From Roseomonas sp. (GTDB lineage Bacteria > Pseudomonadota > Alphaproteobacteria > Acetobacterales > Acetobacteraceae): a DNA stretch of 64,000 nucleotides. Made by a program: the position numbers and the translations under genes. The DNA lies in NCBI GenBank assembly GCA_020249145.1, contig JADCGF010000007.1, forward strand, positions 285,856 through 349,855, written 5' to 3'. Positions 43,545 to 52,685 of the stretch are shown one piece after another. Position 1 is the first letter of the stretch, and the number at the start of each line of letters is the position of its first letter. Under the pieces are notes generated by a model. It saw only the letters and a list, made by a program, of their open reading frames with translations, had not been told where the DNA came from and did no database searches.

Positions 43545-43578
43545 CAGGGCGCGCTACCCCGCTATGCCCTGGCCTGCA

Positions 43579-43620
43579 TAGTGCCCTTCCGGTTCACATT
43601 CGTTCACCAGAAGGGCACTA
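43579..43620. repeat. Hairpin with GTGAAC direct repeat in its loop, copy 2
   Basis: TAGTGCCCTTC (43579-43589) pairs with GAAGGGCACTA (43610-43620), 11 perfect pairs. The loop holds, on the minus strand, GTGAAC-GAAT-GTGAAC with 10-base spacing, nearly identical to the loop at 19552-19567 although the stem is entirely different. It follows element A (minus strand) in the same order as at 19.5 kb. Confidence 0.75.
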
Positions 43621-43627
43621 AACCATT

Positions 43628-43682
43628 GTTTGGTCGCATGTCCCGAGCCGCCAAGTGATCCCACTTGGCTTGGACATGCTCC
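43628..43682 (-). repeat. Hairpin repeat, element A, third intact locus
   Basis: On the minus strand: outer stem GCATGTCC (43679-43672) with GGACATGC (43643-43636), inner GCCAAGTG/CACTTGGC (43669-43662, 43657-43650), loop GGAT, right internal loop GGCTCG, tail GACCAAAC. The outer stem sequence differs from the other loci but pairs perfectly. This copy is not at a gene's stop codon; it lies 56 bases upstream of lepB, antisense to it. Confidence 0.85.
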
Positions 43683-43737
43683 GGGCAGTCTCGCCGGGGC
43701 TTTATTGCGCCGGTTGGGCGTAACTTTTGGAATTGAC

Positions 43738-44490
43738 ATGGCCTCGAAGAAATCCGGCGGTTGGCTGGAAAGCGTAAAAACCATTGTCTATGCCGCCGCG
43801 ATTGCGATTGGCATTCGTACGGTCGCGTTTGAGCCCTTCAATATTCCATCCGGTTCCATGATCCCTTCCTTGCAGGTCGGGGATTATCTTTTCGTCTCCA
43901 AATTCTCCTACGGCTATTCGCGCCATTCCATGCCCTTCAGCCCGCCGCTTTTTGAGGGGCGGATTTTCGGGTCCATGCCGAAGCGCGGCGATGTGGCGGT
44001 GTTCAAGCTGCCGCGTGATGGCAGCACGGATTACATCAAGCGCATCATCGGCCTGCCCGGGGATCGGGTGCAGATGCGCGGCGGTGTCCTGCATTTGAAC
44101 GGGGCGCCGGTGCGGCGCGAATTGCTTGGCCCCTATACGGTGGAAGGCGATGGGCCGCGCATTACAGTGCGGCGCTTCCGCGAATTCCTGCCCGCGATTG
44201 ATGGTGCACCGGGTGTGGCGCATGACATTCTGGAAGCATCCGATGATGCGCCCTTGGACAATACGCCGGAATTTCGCGTGCCGCCCGGGCATGTTTTCGC
44301 CATGGGCGATAATCGCGACAATAGCCTGGACAGCCGCGCGATGAATGCGGTGGGCTTCATTCCGATTGAAAATCTTGTTGGGCGCGCAGAGATCATTTTC
44401 TTTTCCGTGGATGGTTCCGCCGCCTGGTGGCAGGTGTGGAATTGGCCCTTTGCCATTCGCTGGTCTCGGCTATTCAGTACAGTCAAGTGA
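43738..44490 (+). CDS. lepB: Signal peptidase I
   Basis: A 250-residue leader peptidase with one N-terminal membrane anchor (VKTIVYAAAIAIGIRTVAF). The catalytic Ser40 is in FNIPSGSMIPSL and the general-base Lys101 in STDYIKRIIGLPGDRVQ; GHVFAMGDNRDNSLDSR is the conserved box E. It removes signal peptides from Sec and Tat substrates. I start at 43738 since the membrane anchor begins soon after and upstream codons lie in a repeat. Confidence 0.96.
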   Translation: MASKKSGGWLESVKTIVYAAAIAIGIRTVAFEPFNIPSGSMIPSLQVGDYLFVSKFSYGYSRHSMPFSPPLFEGRIFGSMPKRGDVAVFKLPRDGSTDYIKRIIGLPGDRVQMRGGVLHLNGAPVRRELLGPYTVEGDGPRITVRRFREFLPAIDGAPGVAHDILEASDDAPLDNTPEFRVPPGHVFAMGDNRDNSLDSRAMNAVGFIPIENLVGRAEIIFFSVDGSAAWWQVWNWPFAIRWSRLFSTVK

Positions 44491-44506
44491 TGCGCCGCCG
44501 CGTAAG

Positions 44507-45178
44507 ATGATTGGTGATCTTGAAGCACGGCTTGGCCATCACTTTACCAGACCAGAATTGCTGACCCGCGCGCTGACCCATAGCACCGATGCGGAAAGCC
44601 GTGGTGAGGGGCTGCTTTCCAATGAGCGGCTGGAATTCGTGGGCGACCGCGTGCTCGGGCTTTGCATCGCCGAATGGCTGGCGGAGCGTTTTCCTGCCGA
44701 ACGCGAAGGTGATTTGGCGAAGCGGCTTTCCATGCTGGTATCCGCCGATACGCTCTGCAAGATTGCTGAAGAATTGGGGCTTGGCCCTGATTTGCGCATG
44801 CCCGCGCGCTACCGCGCCACGGGGTTGATGGGGCCGCGTAATCTGCTTTCTGATGCTTTTGAAGCGGTGCTGGGCGCGATTTATCTGGATGGTGGAATCG
44901 CACCCGCGCGCGCTTTGGTGCGGCGCTGCTTTGCCAGTCTGATTGAAGCGGATGCGCGCCCGCCGACATCGCCCAAAAATCGCTTGCAGGAATGGACCCT
45001 TGGGCGCGGGCTTGGCTTGCCCGCCTATGGGCTGGTGCAATCGAGCGGACCCGCCCATGCGCCGCGCTTTGTGATAAATGTGCTGGCGGCGGGGCGGGAA
45101 GCGCAGGGTGAGGGCGATAGCAAACGCGCCGCGGAACAGGCAGCGGCGGAAGCCTGGTTGAAGGGTTTGGAAACATGA
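44507..45178 (+). CDS. rnc: Ribonuclease III
   Basis: A 223-residue RNase III. The signature is SNERLEFVGDRVLGL, with the second acidic pair in DAFEAVLGAIYLDGG. The C-terminal dsRNA-binding domain runs from PKNRLQEWTLGRGLGLPAY to SKRAAEQAAAEAWLKGL. It processes rRNA and dsRNA. It lies 16 bases after lepB and overlaps era (ATGA). Confidence 0.96.
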   Translation: MIGDLEARLGHHFTRPELLTRALTHSTDAESRGEGLLSNERLEFVGDRVLGLCIAEWLAERFPAEREGDLAKRLSMLVSADTLCKIAEELGLGPDLRMPARYRATGLMGPRNLLSDAFEAVLGAIYLDGGIAPARALVRRCFASLIEADARPPTSPKNRLQEWTLGRGLGLPAYGLVQSSGPAHAPRFVINVLAAGREAQGEGDSKRAAEQAAAEAWLKGLET

Positions 45179-46068
45179 CAACGCGTTGCGGGTTGATTGC
45201 TATTCTGGGCGCGCCCAATGCCGGCAAATCTACGTTGGTGAATAGGCTTGCCGGCAGCAAGGTGACGATTGTCTCGCCCAAGCCACAGACCACGCGCTTT
45301 CGCGTGCGCGCCGTGGTGATGCGCGGTGAAAGCCAATTGGTGCTGGTGGATACGCCCGGGATTTTCATGCCGCGCCGGCGGCTTGATCGCGCCATGGTCG
45401 CCGCCGCCTGGGGTGGCGCGCAGGATGCGGATGTGGCGCTGCTGATTGTGGATGCGCGCGCGGGGCTGACGGAGCCCTTGCGCGCCATCATCGAAAGACT
45501 GGGCAAGACGCGCCGGCCCATTTGGTTGGTGCTGAACAAGACCGATCTGATCCCGCGCGAAAAATTGCTGCCGTTGACAGCGGAATTGCACAAGCTGCTG
45601 CCTTTCGCCGAGACTTTCATGATCTCCGCCGAAAAAGGCGAGGGCTTGGATGATCTGCTGGATCGCCTGGCGGCCACAGTGCCACCCGGGCCGTATCTTT
45701 TTCCGGAAGATGATCTGACCGATTTGCCGAACCGCATGTTGGCCGCCGAGATTGTGCGCGAACAAATCCTGCGCCAGACCCATCAGGAAGTGCCACACCA
45801 TGCTTCGGTTGAAACCGAAAGCTGGACTGAAAAGCCCGATGGGTCGGTGCGCATTGATTGCACCATCTACATCGCCCGTGCGACGCAAAAGGCGATCCTG
45901 ATTGGGGATAAGGGCAGCCGCATTCGTGAAATTGGGCGGCTCGCGCGCTTGGAATTGATCAAGCTTTTGGAACGCCCGGTGCATCTTTTCCTGAATGTGA
46001 AGGAAAAGCCCGATTGGGATGAACAGGCCGCGCGCATCCGCGCCATTGGGCTTGAGGATGCCGGCTGA
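45175..46068 (+). CDS. era: GTPase Era
   Basis: A 297-residue GTPase: P-loop GAPNAGKSTLVNRL, switch II VDTPGIF, G4 LNKTD, G5 ISAEKG, and a C-terminal KH domain (AILIGDKGSRIREIGRLARLELIKLLERPVHLFLNVK). Era binds the 3' end of 16S rRNA and helps 30S assembly. It is coupled to rnc. Confidence 0.97.
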   Translation: MTTRCGLIAILGAPNAGKSTLVNRLAGSKVTIVSPKPQTTRFRVRAVVMRGESQLVLVDTPGIFMPRRRLDRAMVAAAWGGAQDADVALLIVDARAGLTEPLRAIIERLGKTRRPIWLVLNKTDLIPREKLLPLTAELHKLLPFAETFMISAEKGEGLDDLLDRLAATVPPGPYLFPEDDLTDLPNRMLAAEIVREQILRQTHQEVPHHASVETESWTEKPDGSVRIDCTIYIARATQKAILIGDKGSRIREIGRLARLELIKLLERPVHLFLNVKEKPDWDEQAARIRAIGLEDAG

Positions 46069-46080
46069 AGCAATGCCGCC

Positions 46081-46836
46081 ATGAGCATTGAATGGCAGGC
46101 CCCGGCGGTGGTGCTTGATCTTCGCCCGCATGGTGAAGGCGGCGCGGTGGTGACGGTGCTGACCGAAGCGCATGGCCGCCATGCCGGGCTGGTGAAGGGC
46201 GGCGGGTCTCGTGCTCAGGCGGGGCTATGGCTGCCGGGCAATTTGATCGAGGCGCGCTGGGTCGCGAGACTCTCCGATCAATTGGGCAGTCTTTCCGGGG
46301 AAATGGTGCATCCGGCGGCGGCACTCGCCATGGATGAACCCCTGTCGCTCGCGTTGCTGTCTTCCGCCTGCGCCATCGCCGCCGATGCCCTGCCGGAACG
46401 CGAAGCCCATCCGCGCGCCTTTGCGGGCCTAGTTTCCCTGATCGGCCATTTGGCCGGCGGCGCTGAGGGCGTGATCGCGGATTATGTGCGGTTTGAAGCG
46501 CTGATCCTGGCCGAGCTTGGCTATGGGCTTGATCTGGCCACCTGCGCCGTGACGGGGGTGAGCGAAGGCTTAACGCATGTCTCCCCGCGCACGGGCCGCG
46601 CGGTCAGCGCCGGGGCGGCAGCGCCTTATCTGGATAAGCTGCTCCCCCTGCCCGGCTTTCTGCGCGATTCGGACAGCCTGGGTGAGGCTGCATCCTGGGT
46701 GGCGGGGCTGCGGCTGACGGGGCACTTCCTGGAACGTGATGCCTTTGGCGCGCGGCACCGCCCCTTGCCCGAAGCGCGTTTCAGATTGGCGGAGCGGATA
46801 GCTGCATTGATGGGCGACGCACCCGATAATGCATGA
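46081..46836 (+). CDS. recO: DNA repair protein RecO
   Basis: A 251-residue RecO: N-terminal OB fold (EWQAPAVVLDLRPHGEGGAVVTVLTEAHGRHAGLVKGGGSR), helical middle (RFEALILAELGYGLDLATCAVTG). The zinc cysteines of some RecO proteins are absent. It loads RecA onto SSB-coated gaps in the RecFOR pathway. It ends the acpS-recO run; its last 56 bases overlap the convergent hypothetical gene. Confidence 0.93.
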   Translation: MSIEWQAPAVVLDLRPHGEGGAVVTVLTEAHGRHAGLVKGGGSRAQAGLWLPGNLIEARWVARLSDQLGSLSGEMVHPAAALAMDEPLSLALLSSACAIAADALPEREAHPRAFAGLVSLIGHLAGGAEGVIADYVRFEALILAELGYGLDLATCAVTGVSEGLTHVSPRTGRAVSAGAAAPYLDKLLPLPGFLRDSDSLGEAASWVAGLRLTGHFLERDAFGARHRPLPEARFRLAERIAALMGDAPDNA

Positions 46837-47152
46837 CGCCGGTTTGCCCACCCATGGCGGCCTCACAAATTTCGTGAAACTCATCGGGCAGGGAATGCAG
46901 CCTTTCGGGTTCAAGGCGTAAGCCATTCAGCGTTGCAACGTGATTCCAGCCAAGATTGCGCAGCGTCATGGCTGCCCTTTCCGCCGCCATCTCGGCGGAG
47001 CTCGCCAAATTGAAGACCAGAAAGCAGCGAAATTCGCCAAGCGGCGCCAAGGTGGCGGGGCCGGCAATGCCCTCGGCCCAGGTCACCCAGACCTTGAGCA
47101 TGGGCGGCGGCGGCAGGGCCGGCACGGCGGGCGCGATGGCAAGGATCATCAT
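46781..47152 (-). CDS. Hypothetical protein, convergent with recO
   Basis: About 106-123 residues with an amphipathic middle (LKVWVTWAEGIAGPATLAPLGEFRCFLVFNLASSAEMAAERAAMTLRNLGW). I do not recognise a family. Codon use looks genuine up to the recO overlap; the final ~18 residues lie inside recO. The start is either 47152 or 47101 (MLKVWVTW), neither with a clear RBS. It could be a small regulator or a lineage-specific protein. Confidence 0.55.
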   Translation of the reverse strand: MMILAIAPAVPALPPPPMLKVWVTWAEGIAGPATLAPLGEFRCFLVFNLASSAEMAAERAAMTLRNLGWNHVATLNGLRLEPERLHSLPDEFHEICEAAMGGQTGVMHYRVRRPSMQLSAPPI

Positions 47153-47212
47153 GGCCTAAGGATAGGGCAAGAATGCTTTACGAAGTCTTGAAGCAAGGCG
47201 GGGGGCAAGGCT

Positions 47213-47241
47213 TTGCACTACATCAAGCCCGCGGTTAGACC
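47213..47241 (+). promoter_or_regulatory. Possible promoter of parC
   Basis: TTGCAC (47213-47218) and TAGACC (47236-47241) are separated by 17 bases, 28 bases before the parC start. The -10 is weak. Confidence 0.35.
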
Positions 47242-47269
47242 TTGCCCTGAATAAGGACACGATTCTCCC

Positions 47270-49501
47270 ATGCCCGATGATGTGAAATCCCTGACGCCCA
47301 GCGGGGCGGAACGCGAAACGCGGCTCGCGGATGCGCTGTCTGAACGCTATCTGGCCTATGCGCTTTCCACCATTACCGCGCGGTCACTGCCGGATGTGCG
47401 GGATGGGTTGAAGCCCGTGCATCGGCGCCTGTTATGGGCGATGCGGCAATTGCGGCTTGATCCGGATGCGGGCTTCAAGAAATGCGCGCGTATCGTGGGC
47501 GATGTGATGGGTAAATATCACCCCCATGGTGATGCCGCGATTTATGAGGCGATGGTGCGGCTCGCGCAGGATTTTGCGGCGCGTTACCCCTTAGTCGAAG
47601 GCCAGGGCAATTTCGGCAATATTGATGGCGATAACCCGGCCGCCATGCGCTACACCGAAGCGCGGCTGACGGAAGTGGCGCAAGCGCTGCTGGAAGGGAT
47701 TGAGGAAGACGCGGTTGATTTCCGCGCCACTTATGATGGTGAGGAACGCGAACCCATCGTGCTGCCGGCGGCCTTTCCGCATTTACTGGCGAATGGCGCG
47801 GCGGGGATTGCGGTGGGTATGGCAACCTCCATCCCGCCGCATAATGCTGGGGAGCTTTGCGCGGCTGCGTTGGAATTGGTGCGCAATCCTGCCGCCGAGA
47901 CGCGCGATTTGCTGCGCCACATCAAGGGGCCGGATTTCCCAACCGGCGGCATTCTGGTGGAAGCGCCAGAGTCTATCGCCGAAGCCTATGAAACCGGGCG
48001 CGGCGGGTTTCGCGTGCGCGCCAAATGGGAAGTGGAAAAGGGCAAGGCGGGAAGCTGGGCGATCATTGTCACCGAAATCCCCTATCAGGTGCAAAAAGCC
48101 AGGATGATCGAACAGATCGCGCAGTTACTCGAAGAAAAGAAGCTGCCGCTGCTGGCGGATTTGCGCGATGAAAGCACCGAACAGGTGCGGATCGTGCTGG
48201 AACCGAAATCCCGTAATGTAGAACCGGCGGTGCTGATGGAAACGCTGTTCCGTGCCACGGCGCTGGAATCACGTTCTCCGCTGAACATGAATGTGCTGGA
48301 TGCGAACCGCACGCCGCGCGTCATGGGCTTGAAGGAAGTGCTGCGCGCCTGGCTGGATCATCGGCATGAGGTGCTGCAGCGGCGCACCAATCATCGGCTG
48401 GGCGCCATTGCGCGGCGGCTTGAGATTCTTGATGGCTATCTGATTGCCTACCTTAACTTGGATGAGGTGATCCGCATCATCCGGGAAGAAGATGAACCAA
48501 AGCCCCGCCTGATGGAACGCTTCGGCCTGACCGATACGCAAACCGAAGCCATTCTGAATATGCGGCTGCGGGCGCTCCGGCGCCTGGAAGAAATGGAAAT
48601 CCGTAAGGAGCATAAGAAGCTTTCGGCGGAACAGAAAAAGCTTCAGGCACTGATGAAATCCGAAGCGACGCGCTGGGAAACGATTGCGGAAGAAATTGAA
48701 AGCATGCGCGCGCGCTTCGGCGATGGCGCGCTTGGTGCGCGGCGCACGGCGACCGGCGCGCTTCTGCCAGAAGTGGTGGTGGATGAAGCGGCCTTTGTGG
48801 AGCGTGAGCCGATAACCGTGATCCTGTCTGAGAAAGGCTGGATCAGGGCGCAGAAGGGCCATGTGTCCCTGGATGGCGAATTGCGCTTCAAGGAAGGCGA
48901 TAGCCTGTTCATCGCACTGCATGCGGAGACCACGGATCGGCTGGTGATTTTTGCCACCAATGGCAAGGCCTTCACGCTGAAGGCCGATGCCATTCCGCGC
49001 GGGCGCGGCGATGGTCAGCCGGTGCGCCTGATGCTTGATCTGACCAATGAAGATGCGGTGGTTGCCATGTTCGTGCATCGCGAAGGGCTGCGCTATCTGG
49101 TGGCGGCGTCCGACGGCAAAGGATTTTTCGTTAAGGCCGAGGAATTGCTTGCGGAAAAGCGTACCGGCAAGCAGGTGCTGAATGTGGACGCGCCGGTCGA
49201 AGCGGCGGTCTGCGCGCCGGCGGAAGGCGATTGCGTTGCGGTGATTGGCGAAAACCGCAAATTGCTGATTTTCCCGATTGACCAGGTGCCCGAGATGACG
49301 CGCGGGCGCGGTGTGCAATTGCAAAGCTATCGCGATGGCGGGCTTTCGGATGCCAAGGTCTTCACCCGGAAGGAAGGGCTTTCCTGGGTGCTTGGCGAAA
49401 GAACCCGCACCGAGACCGATTTGCGCGCCTGGGTTGGCAATCGCGCCGGCGCGGGCAAGGCGCCGCCGAATGGGTTCCCGCGGTCCAATCGGTTTGAATG
49501 A
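47270..49501 (+). CDS. parC: DNA topoisomerase IV subunit A
   Basis: A 743-residue ParC. The catalytic Tyr128 is in [11 protein letters not shown]; the quinolone region reads [21 protein letters not shown], with Ala89 where E. coli has Ser80 and Glu93 at Glu84. The short C-terminal domain, without the GyrA box, separates it from gyrase. With ParE it unlinks daughter chromosomes. The stop abuts the poly-A of the terminator serving the opposite strand. Confidence 0.95.
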   Translation: MPDDVKSLTPSGAERETRLADALSERYLAYALSTITARSLPDVRDGLKPVHRRLLWAMRQLRLDPDAGFKKCARIVGDVMGKYHPHGDAAIYEAMVRLAQDFAARYPLVEGQGNFGNIDGDNPAAMRYTEARLTEVAQALLEGIEEDAVDFRATYDGEEREPIVLPAAFPHLLANGAAGIAVGMATSIPPHNAGELCAAALELVRNPAAETRDLLRHIKGPDFPTGGILVEAPESIAEAYETGRGGFRVRAKWEVEKGKAGSWAIIVTEIPYQVQKARMIEQIAQLLEEKKLPLLADLRDESTEQVRIVLEPKSRNVEPAVLMETLFRATALESRSPLNMNVLDANRTPRVMGLKEVLRAWLDHRHEVLQRRTNHRLGAIARRLEILDGYLIAYLNLDEVIRIIREEDEPKPRLMERFGLTDTQTEAILNMRLRALRRLEEMEIRKEHKKLSAEQKKLQALMKSEATRWETIAEEIESMRARFGDGALGARRTATGALLPEVVVDEAAFVEREPITVILSEKGWIRAQKGHVSLDGELRFKEGDSLFIALHAETTDRLVIFATNGKAFTLKADAIPRGRGDGQPVRLMLDLTNEDAVVAMFVHREGLRYLVAASDGKGFFVKAEELLAEKRTGKQVLNVDAPVEAAVCAPAEGDCVAVIGENRKLLIFPIDQVPEMTRGRGVQLQSYRDGGLSDAKVFTRKEGLSWVLGERTRTETDLRAWVGNRAGAGKAPPNGFPRSNRFE

Positions 49502-49532
49502 AAAAACCCCAGTGTGATTGCTCACACTGGGG
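49501..49532 (-). terminator. Strong intrinsic terminator between parC and the BMP transporter
   Basis: CCCCAGTGTGA and TCACACTGGGG (49507-49517, 49522-49532) form a perfect 11-bp stem with a TTGC loop. On the minus strand it is followed by six T (49506-49501), ending the ABC transporter operon. In the plus direction it is followed by CCGTTGTTTC, so it may also weakly stop parC transcripts. Confidence 0.9.
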
Positions 49533-49559
49533 CCGTTGTTTCAGCGCTGATAACGCGCC

Positions 49560-50636
49560 TTACGGCATCGCGACATCAATGCCCTGATAGAAGTAATTCT
49601 GCGCGCGGATTTCATCATCCGTGAGCCGCCGGCCCGCCGGGATCACCACCGTGCCATCCTGGCGCGTGATCGGGCCGTCAAACGGGTGCAGCGTGCCGGC
49701 AGCGATGGCGTCACGGATGCGCGTTGCCTCGCTCACTTCCTCGGGCGTCATATTGGTGAAGGGGGCCATGCGGAACATGCCGCTACCAAGCCCGCCCCAG
49801 GTATCCGTCGGGCGCCAGGTGCCGTCCAGCACTGCCTTCGCACGATCGGCATAGTAATCGCCCCAGTTATTGACGCTGCTGGTCAAATGCGCGCGCGGTG
49901 CGAAGCGTGTCATGTCAGATGCCTGGCCGAAGCCGAAAATGCCGCGTTGTTCCGCCAATTGCAGCGGCGCCGGGCCATCGGTGTGGCTGCACAGCACGTC
50001 GCAGCCCTGGTCAATCAGGGCGCGAGCTGCATCGGCCTCTCGCGCTGGGTTCGACCAGGCATTCACCCACACCACGCGCACCTTCATGGAAGGATCCACC
50101 GACCAGGCGCCGCGCATCACGGTATTGATGGCGCTGATCACCTCCGGCACCGGGAAGGTGGCGACATAGCCGATGGTCTTGGAACGGGACTTGCGCGCAG
50201 CGATCACGCCCTGGACGTAGCGGCCTTCGTAGAAGCGGGCATTGTAGATCGCCATATTCGGCAACGTTGTCGGGCCGGTCGCGTTTTCGAAGAATACGCC
50301 GGGGTGCTGCGGCGCCATGCGCTGCGTGGGGGCGAAATAGGAAAAGCTGGTGGTGAAGATCAGCCGATGGCCGGTGCGGACCAGCTGCGTCACAACGCGG
50401 TCGAAATCGGGTGGTGCGACGGATTCCACCGTGGTGGCATTGACGCGGTCGCCCAGCACTTCGGCCATGCGGCGGCGGCCCTGGTCGTGCATATGCGACC
50501 AGCCGAAATCGCCGACCGGGCCGATCAGGACCACGCCTACGCTCAGGCGCGATTGCGCTTCGGCCTGATGTCCGAAGGCGGCAGCGCCTGCAAGACCGGC
50601 AGAGCCGGCCATAAGGTGACGACGGGTGATGTTCAT
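49560..50636 (-). CDS. BMP-family ABC transporter substrate-binding protein
   Basis: A 358-residue periplasmic protein with a Tat-like signal (TRRHLMAGSAGLAGAAAFGHQAEAQ) and the BMP/PnrA fold: VGVVLIGPVGDFGWSHMHDQGRRRM, FYEGRYVQGVIAARKSRSKTIGYVATFPVPEVI, VNNWGDYYADRAKAVLDG. BMP proteins bind nucleosides, in some cases autoinducers. It is the last gene of a four-gene transporter operon, with a 58-base gap before it and a terminator after. Nucleoside or purine uptake is inferred from the family. Confidence 0.92.
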   Translation of the reverse strand: MNITRRHLMAGSAGLAGAAAFGHQAEAQSRLSVGVVLIGPVGDFGWSHMHDQGRRRMAEVLGDRVNATTVESVAPPDFDRVVTQLVRTGHRLIFTTSFSYFAPTQRMAPQHPGVFFENATGPTTLPNMAIYNARFYEGRYVQGVIAARKSRSKTIGYVATFPVPEVISAINTVMRGAWSVDPSMKVRVVWVNAWSNPAREADAARALIDQGCDVLCSHTDGPAPLQLAEQRGIFGFGQASDMTRFAPRAHLTSSVNNWGDYYADRAKAVLDGTWRPTDTWGGLGSGMFRMAPFTNMTPEEVSEATRIRDAIAAGTLHPFDGPITRQDGTVVIPAGRRLTDDEIRAQNYFYQGIDVAMP

Positions 50637-50694
50637 GAAGCTCTCCCTGAAAAGCTAGGTGGATTAAGCAAATTTAATACCAATGCGGAAGGCC

Positions 50695-51612
50695 CTATCT
50701 GTCGGGCACAAAAGGCACGCCGAGCGAGGCCGGCCCCGCCGCGCCCCCTCGCCTTGCCCGCATAATGAGCACCAGCACCAGAATCGTGATCAGATAGGGC
50801 AAGGCCGCCAGAAACTGCGATGGCAAGGGCACGCCCGCCGATTGCGCATGCAACTGCAGGATCGTCAGCGCGCCAAACAGATAGGCGCCGACCATGGCCC
50901 TGAAGGGCAGCCAGGAGGCAAAGACGACGATGGCCAGCGCAATCCAGCCCCGCCCGGCGGTCATGCCGCTGGTCCAGAAGGGGGTCAGGACCAAGGACAT
51001 ATAGGCCCCCGCCAGGCCCGCGCATCCGCCGCCGAACAGGATGGCCAGCAGGCGTATGCGCCGCACCGGATAGCCAAGCGCATGCGCCGCCGCATGGTTT
51101 TCGCCGACCGCGCGCAGGACAAGGCCCGCCCGGCTTCGGGTCAGAAACCACCAAACGCCGATGACCAATGCCACCGAGGCATACACAAACGGGTCCTGAT
51201 GGAACAGCACCGGCCCGATAAAGGGAATATCGGACAGCAGCGGGACTTCGATCTTGCCGATGCCGGCGCGCTGCACGCCCACAAAGGGCGCGCCGATCAC
51301 GCCCGAAAGCCCAAGCCCGAGGATGGCCAAAGCCAGCCCCGCCGCCACCTGATTGGCCGCAAGCCCCAAGACAAGGGCGGCAAATACCAGGGACAGCGCC
51401 ATGCCGGCCAGCACGGCCACCAGCACGCCAAGCGTGGAAGACCCGGTGGCGATGGCCGCCGCAATGCCAGCGGCAGCGCCGATCACCATCATGCCCTCAA
51501 CGCCCAGGTTCAAAACGCCGGCGCGTTCCACCACCAATTCCCCAATCGCTGCGATCAGCAGTGGGGTGGAAGCGGTGATGATGGTCAGGATAATGGCTTC
51601 GAACAGCGTCAT
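50695..51612 (-). CDS. ABC transporter permease (NupQ/BMP system, second permease)
   Basis: A 305-residue permease with about nine hydrophobic segments and the branched-chain/ribose permease fold: TPLLIAAIGELVVERAGVLNLGVEGMMVIGAAAG near the N-terminus and VRRIRLLAILFGGGCAGLAGAYMSL in the coupling region. It overlaps the first permease gene by four bases (ATGA). Pairing with the BMP binding protein suggests nucleoside transport. Confidence 0.9.
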   Translation of the reverse strand: MTLFEAIILTIITASTPLLIAAIGELVVERAGVLNLGVEGMMVIGAAAGIAAAIATGSSTLGVLVAVLAGMALSLVFAALVLGLAANQVAAGLALAILGLGLSGVIGAPFVGVQRAGIGKIEVPLLSDIPFIGPVLFHQDPFVYASVALVIGVWWFLTRSRAGLVLRAVGENHAAAHALGYPVRRIRLLAILFGGGCAGLAGAYMSLVLTPFWTSGMTAGRGWIALAIVVFASWLPFRAMVGAYLFGALTILQLHAQSAGVPLPSQFLAALPYLITILVLVLIMRARRGGAAGPASLGVPFVPDR

Positions 51613-52685
51613 GCCGCCGCCCCCCGGATCAGGCGGAAGCGATACAACAGCAGGCTATCGCAGGTGAGCACAAAGAATAGCAAAAGCCCTTGCAGCACGC
51701 GTGTCGCATCAAGCGGCAGGCGCAGCATGATTTGCGCATTCTCGCCGCCGATGAAGGTGATGGCGATGAAAACACCGGCGAACAGACAACCAATCGGATT
51801 AAGCCGCCCGAGGAAGGCGACGATGATCGCAGTGAATCCATAGCCAGGCGAAAGGCCAGGCTGCAATTGCTTGATGGTGCCCGCCGCTTCCAGCACGCCC
51901 GCGAGTCCCGCGAGTGCGCCCGAGATCATGAAAACCGTGATGATCAGCCGCGCCTCAGAAAACCCAGCAAAGCGCGCGGCGCGCGGCGCTTCGCCCACCA
52001 GGCGGATTTCAAACCCCTTCAGCGTGCGCCCCATCAGCAGCATGAAGCCCAGTACCACCGCAATCATGATCGGCGTGCCGATATTGAGCCGCCCGCCCGC
52101 CATCAGCAGCGGCAAAGTCGCTTCCGCTTCGAACACCACGCTATTGGGCATGTTGAAGCCGGCGGGGTCTCGCCACGGGCCACGCACCAGGAAATCCAGC
52201 AGCAATTCCGCGACATACACCAGCATCAGGCTGGTCAGGATTTCATTGGCGCCGAAGCGGATGCGCAGGATGGCGGGGATCAAGGCGAAACACGCGCCTG
52301 CCATGGCGCCCGCCAGCAGCATCACCGGCAAAAGCCATGGGCCTTGTGTGCTGCCATGGGTGATGATGGCGACATACCCACCCGCCATGGCGCCGAACAG
52401 GAATTGCCCCTCGGCACCGATATTCCAGACCTTCGCGCGGTAGCAAACCGCCAGCCCAACCGCGATCAGCACCAAGGGTGTCGCCTTCACCGCCACTTCC
52501 TGCAAGCCCCAGGAATCCGAGAGCGGATCGAGGAAATACGTGCTCAGCGCGGCCACCGGGTCCTTACCCAGCAGCGCAAACATAATGGCGGCAGAAATCA
52601 TGGTGAGTGCCACGGCAATCAGCGGAGAGATCAGCATGAGGCTGATTGGCGTTTCGGTGCGACGCTCCATCACAAGCTTCATCAC
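51609..52685 (-). CDS. ABC transporter permease (NupP/BMP system, first permease)
   Basis: A 358-residue permease. Typical blocks are [53 protein letters not shown] and [46 protein letters not shown]. It overlaps both neighbours by ATGA junctions, so ATPase, permease and permease are made together. It forms the transmembrane pore with the second permease. Confidence 0.91.
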   Translation of the reverse strand: MMKLVMERRTETPISLMLISPLIAVALTMISAAIMFALLGKDPVAALSTYFLDPLSDSWGLQEVAVKATPLVLIAVGLAVCYRAKVWNIGAEGQFLFGAMAGGYVAIITHGSTQGPWLLPVMLLAGAMAGACFALIPAILRIRFGANEILTSLMLVYVAELLLDFLVRGPWRDPAGFNMPNSVVFEAEATLPLLMAGGRLNIGTPIMIAVVLGFMLLMGRTLKGFEIRLVGEAPRAARFAGFSEARLIITVFMISGALAGLAGVLEAAGTIKQLQPGLSPGYGFTAIIVAFLGRLNPIGCLFAGVFIAITFIGGENAQIMLRLPLDATRVLQGLLLFFVLTCDSLLLYRFRLIRGAAA

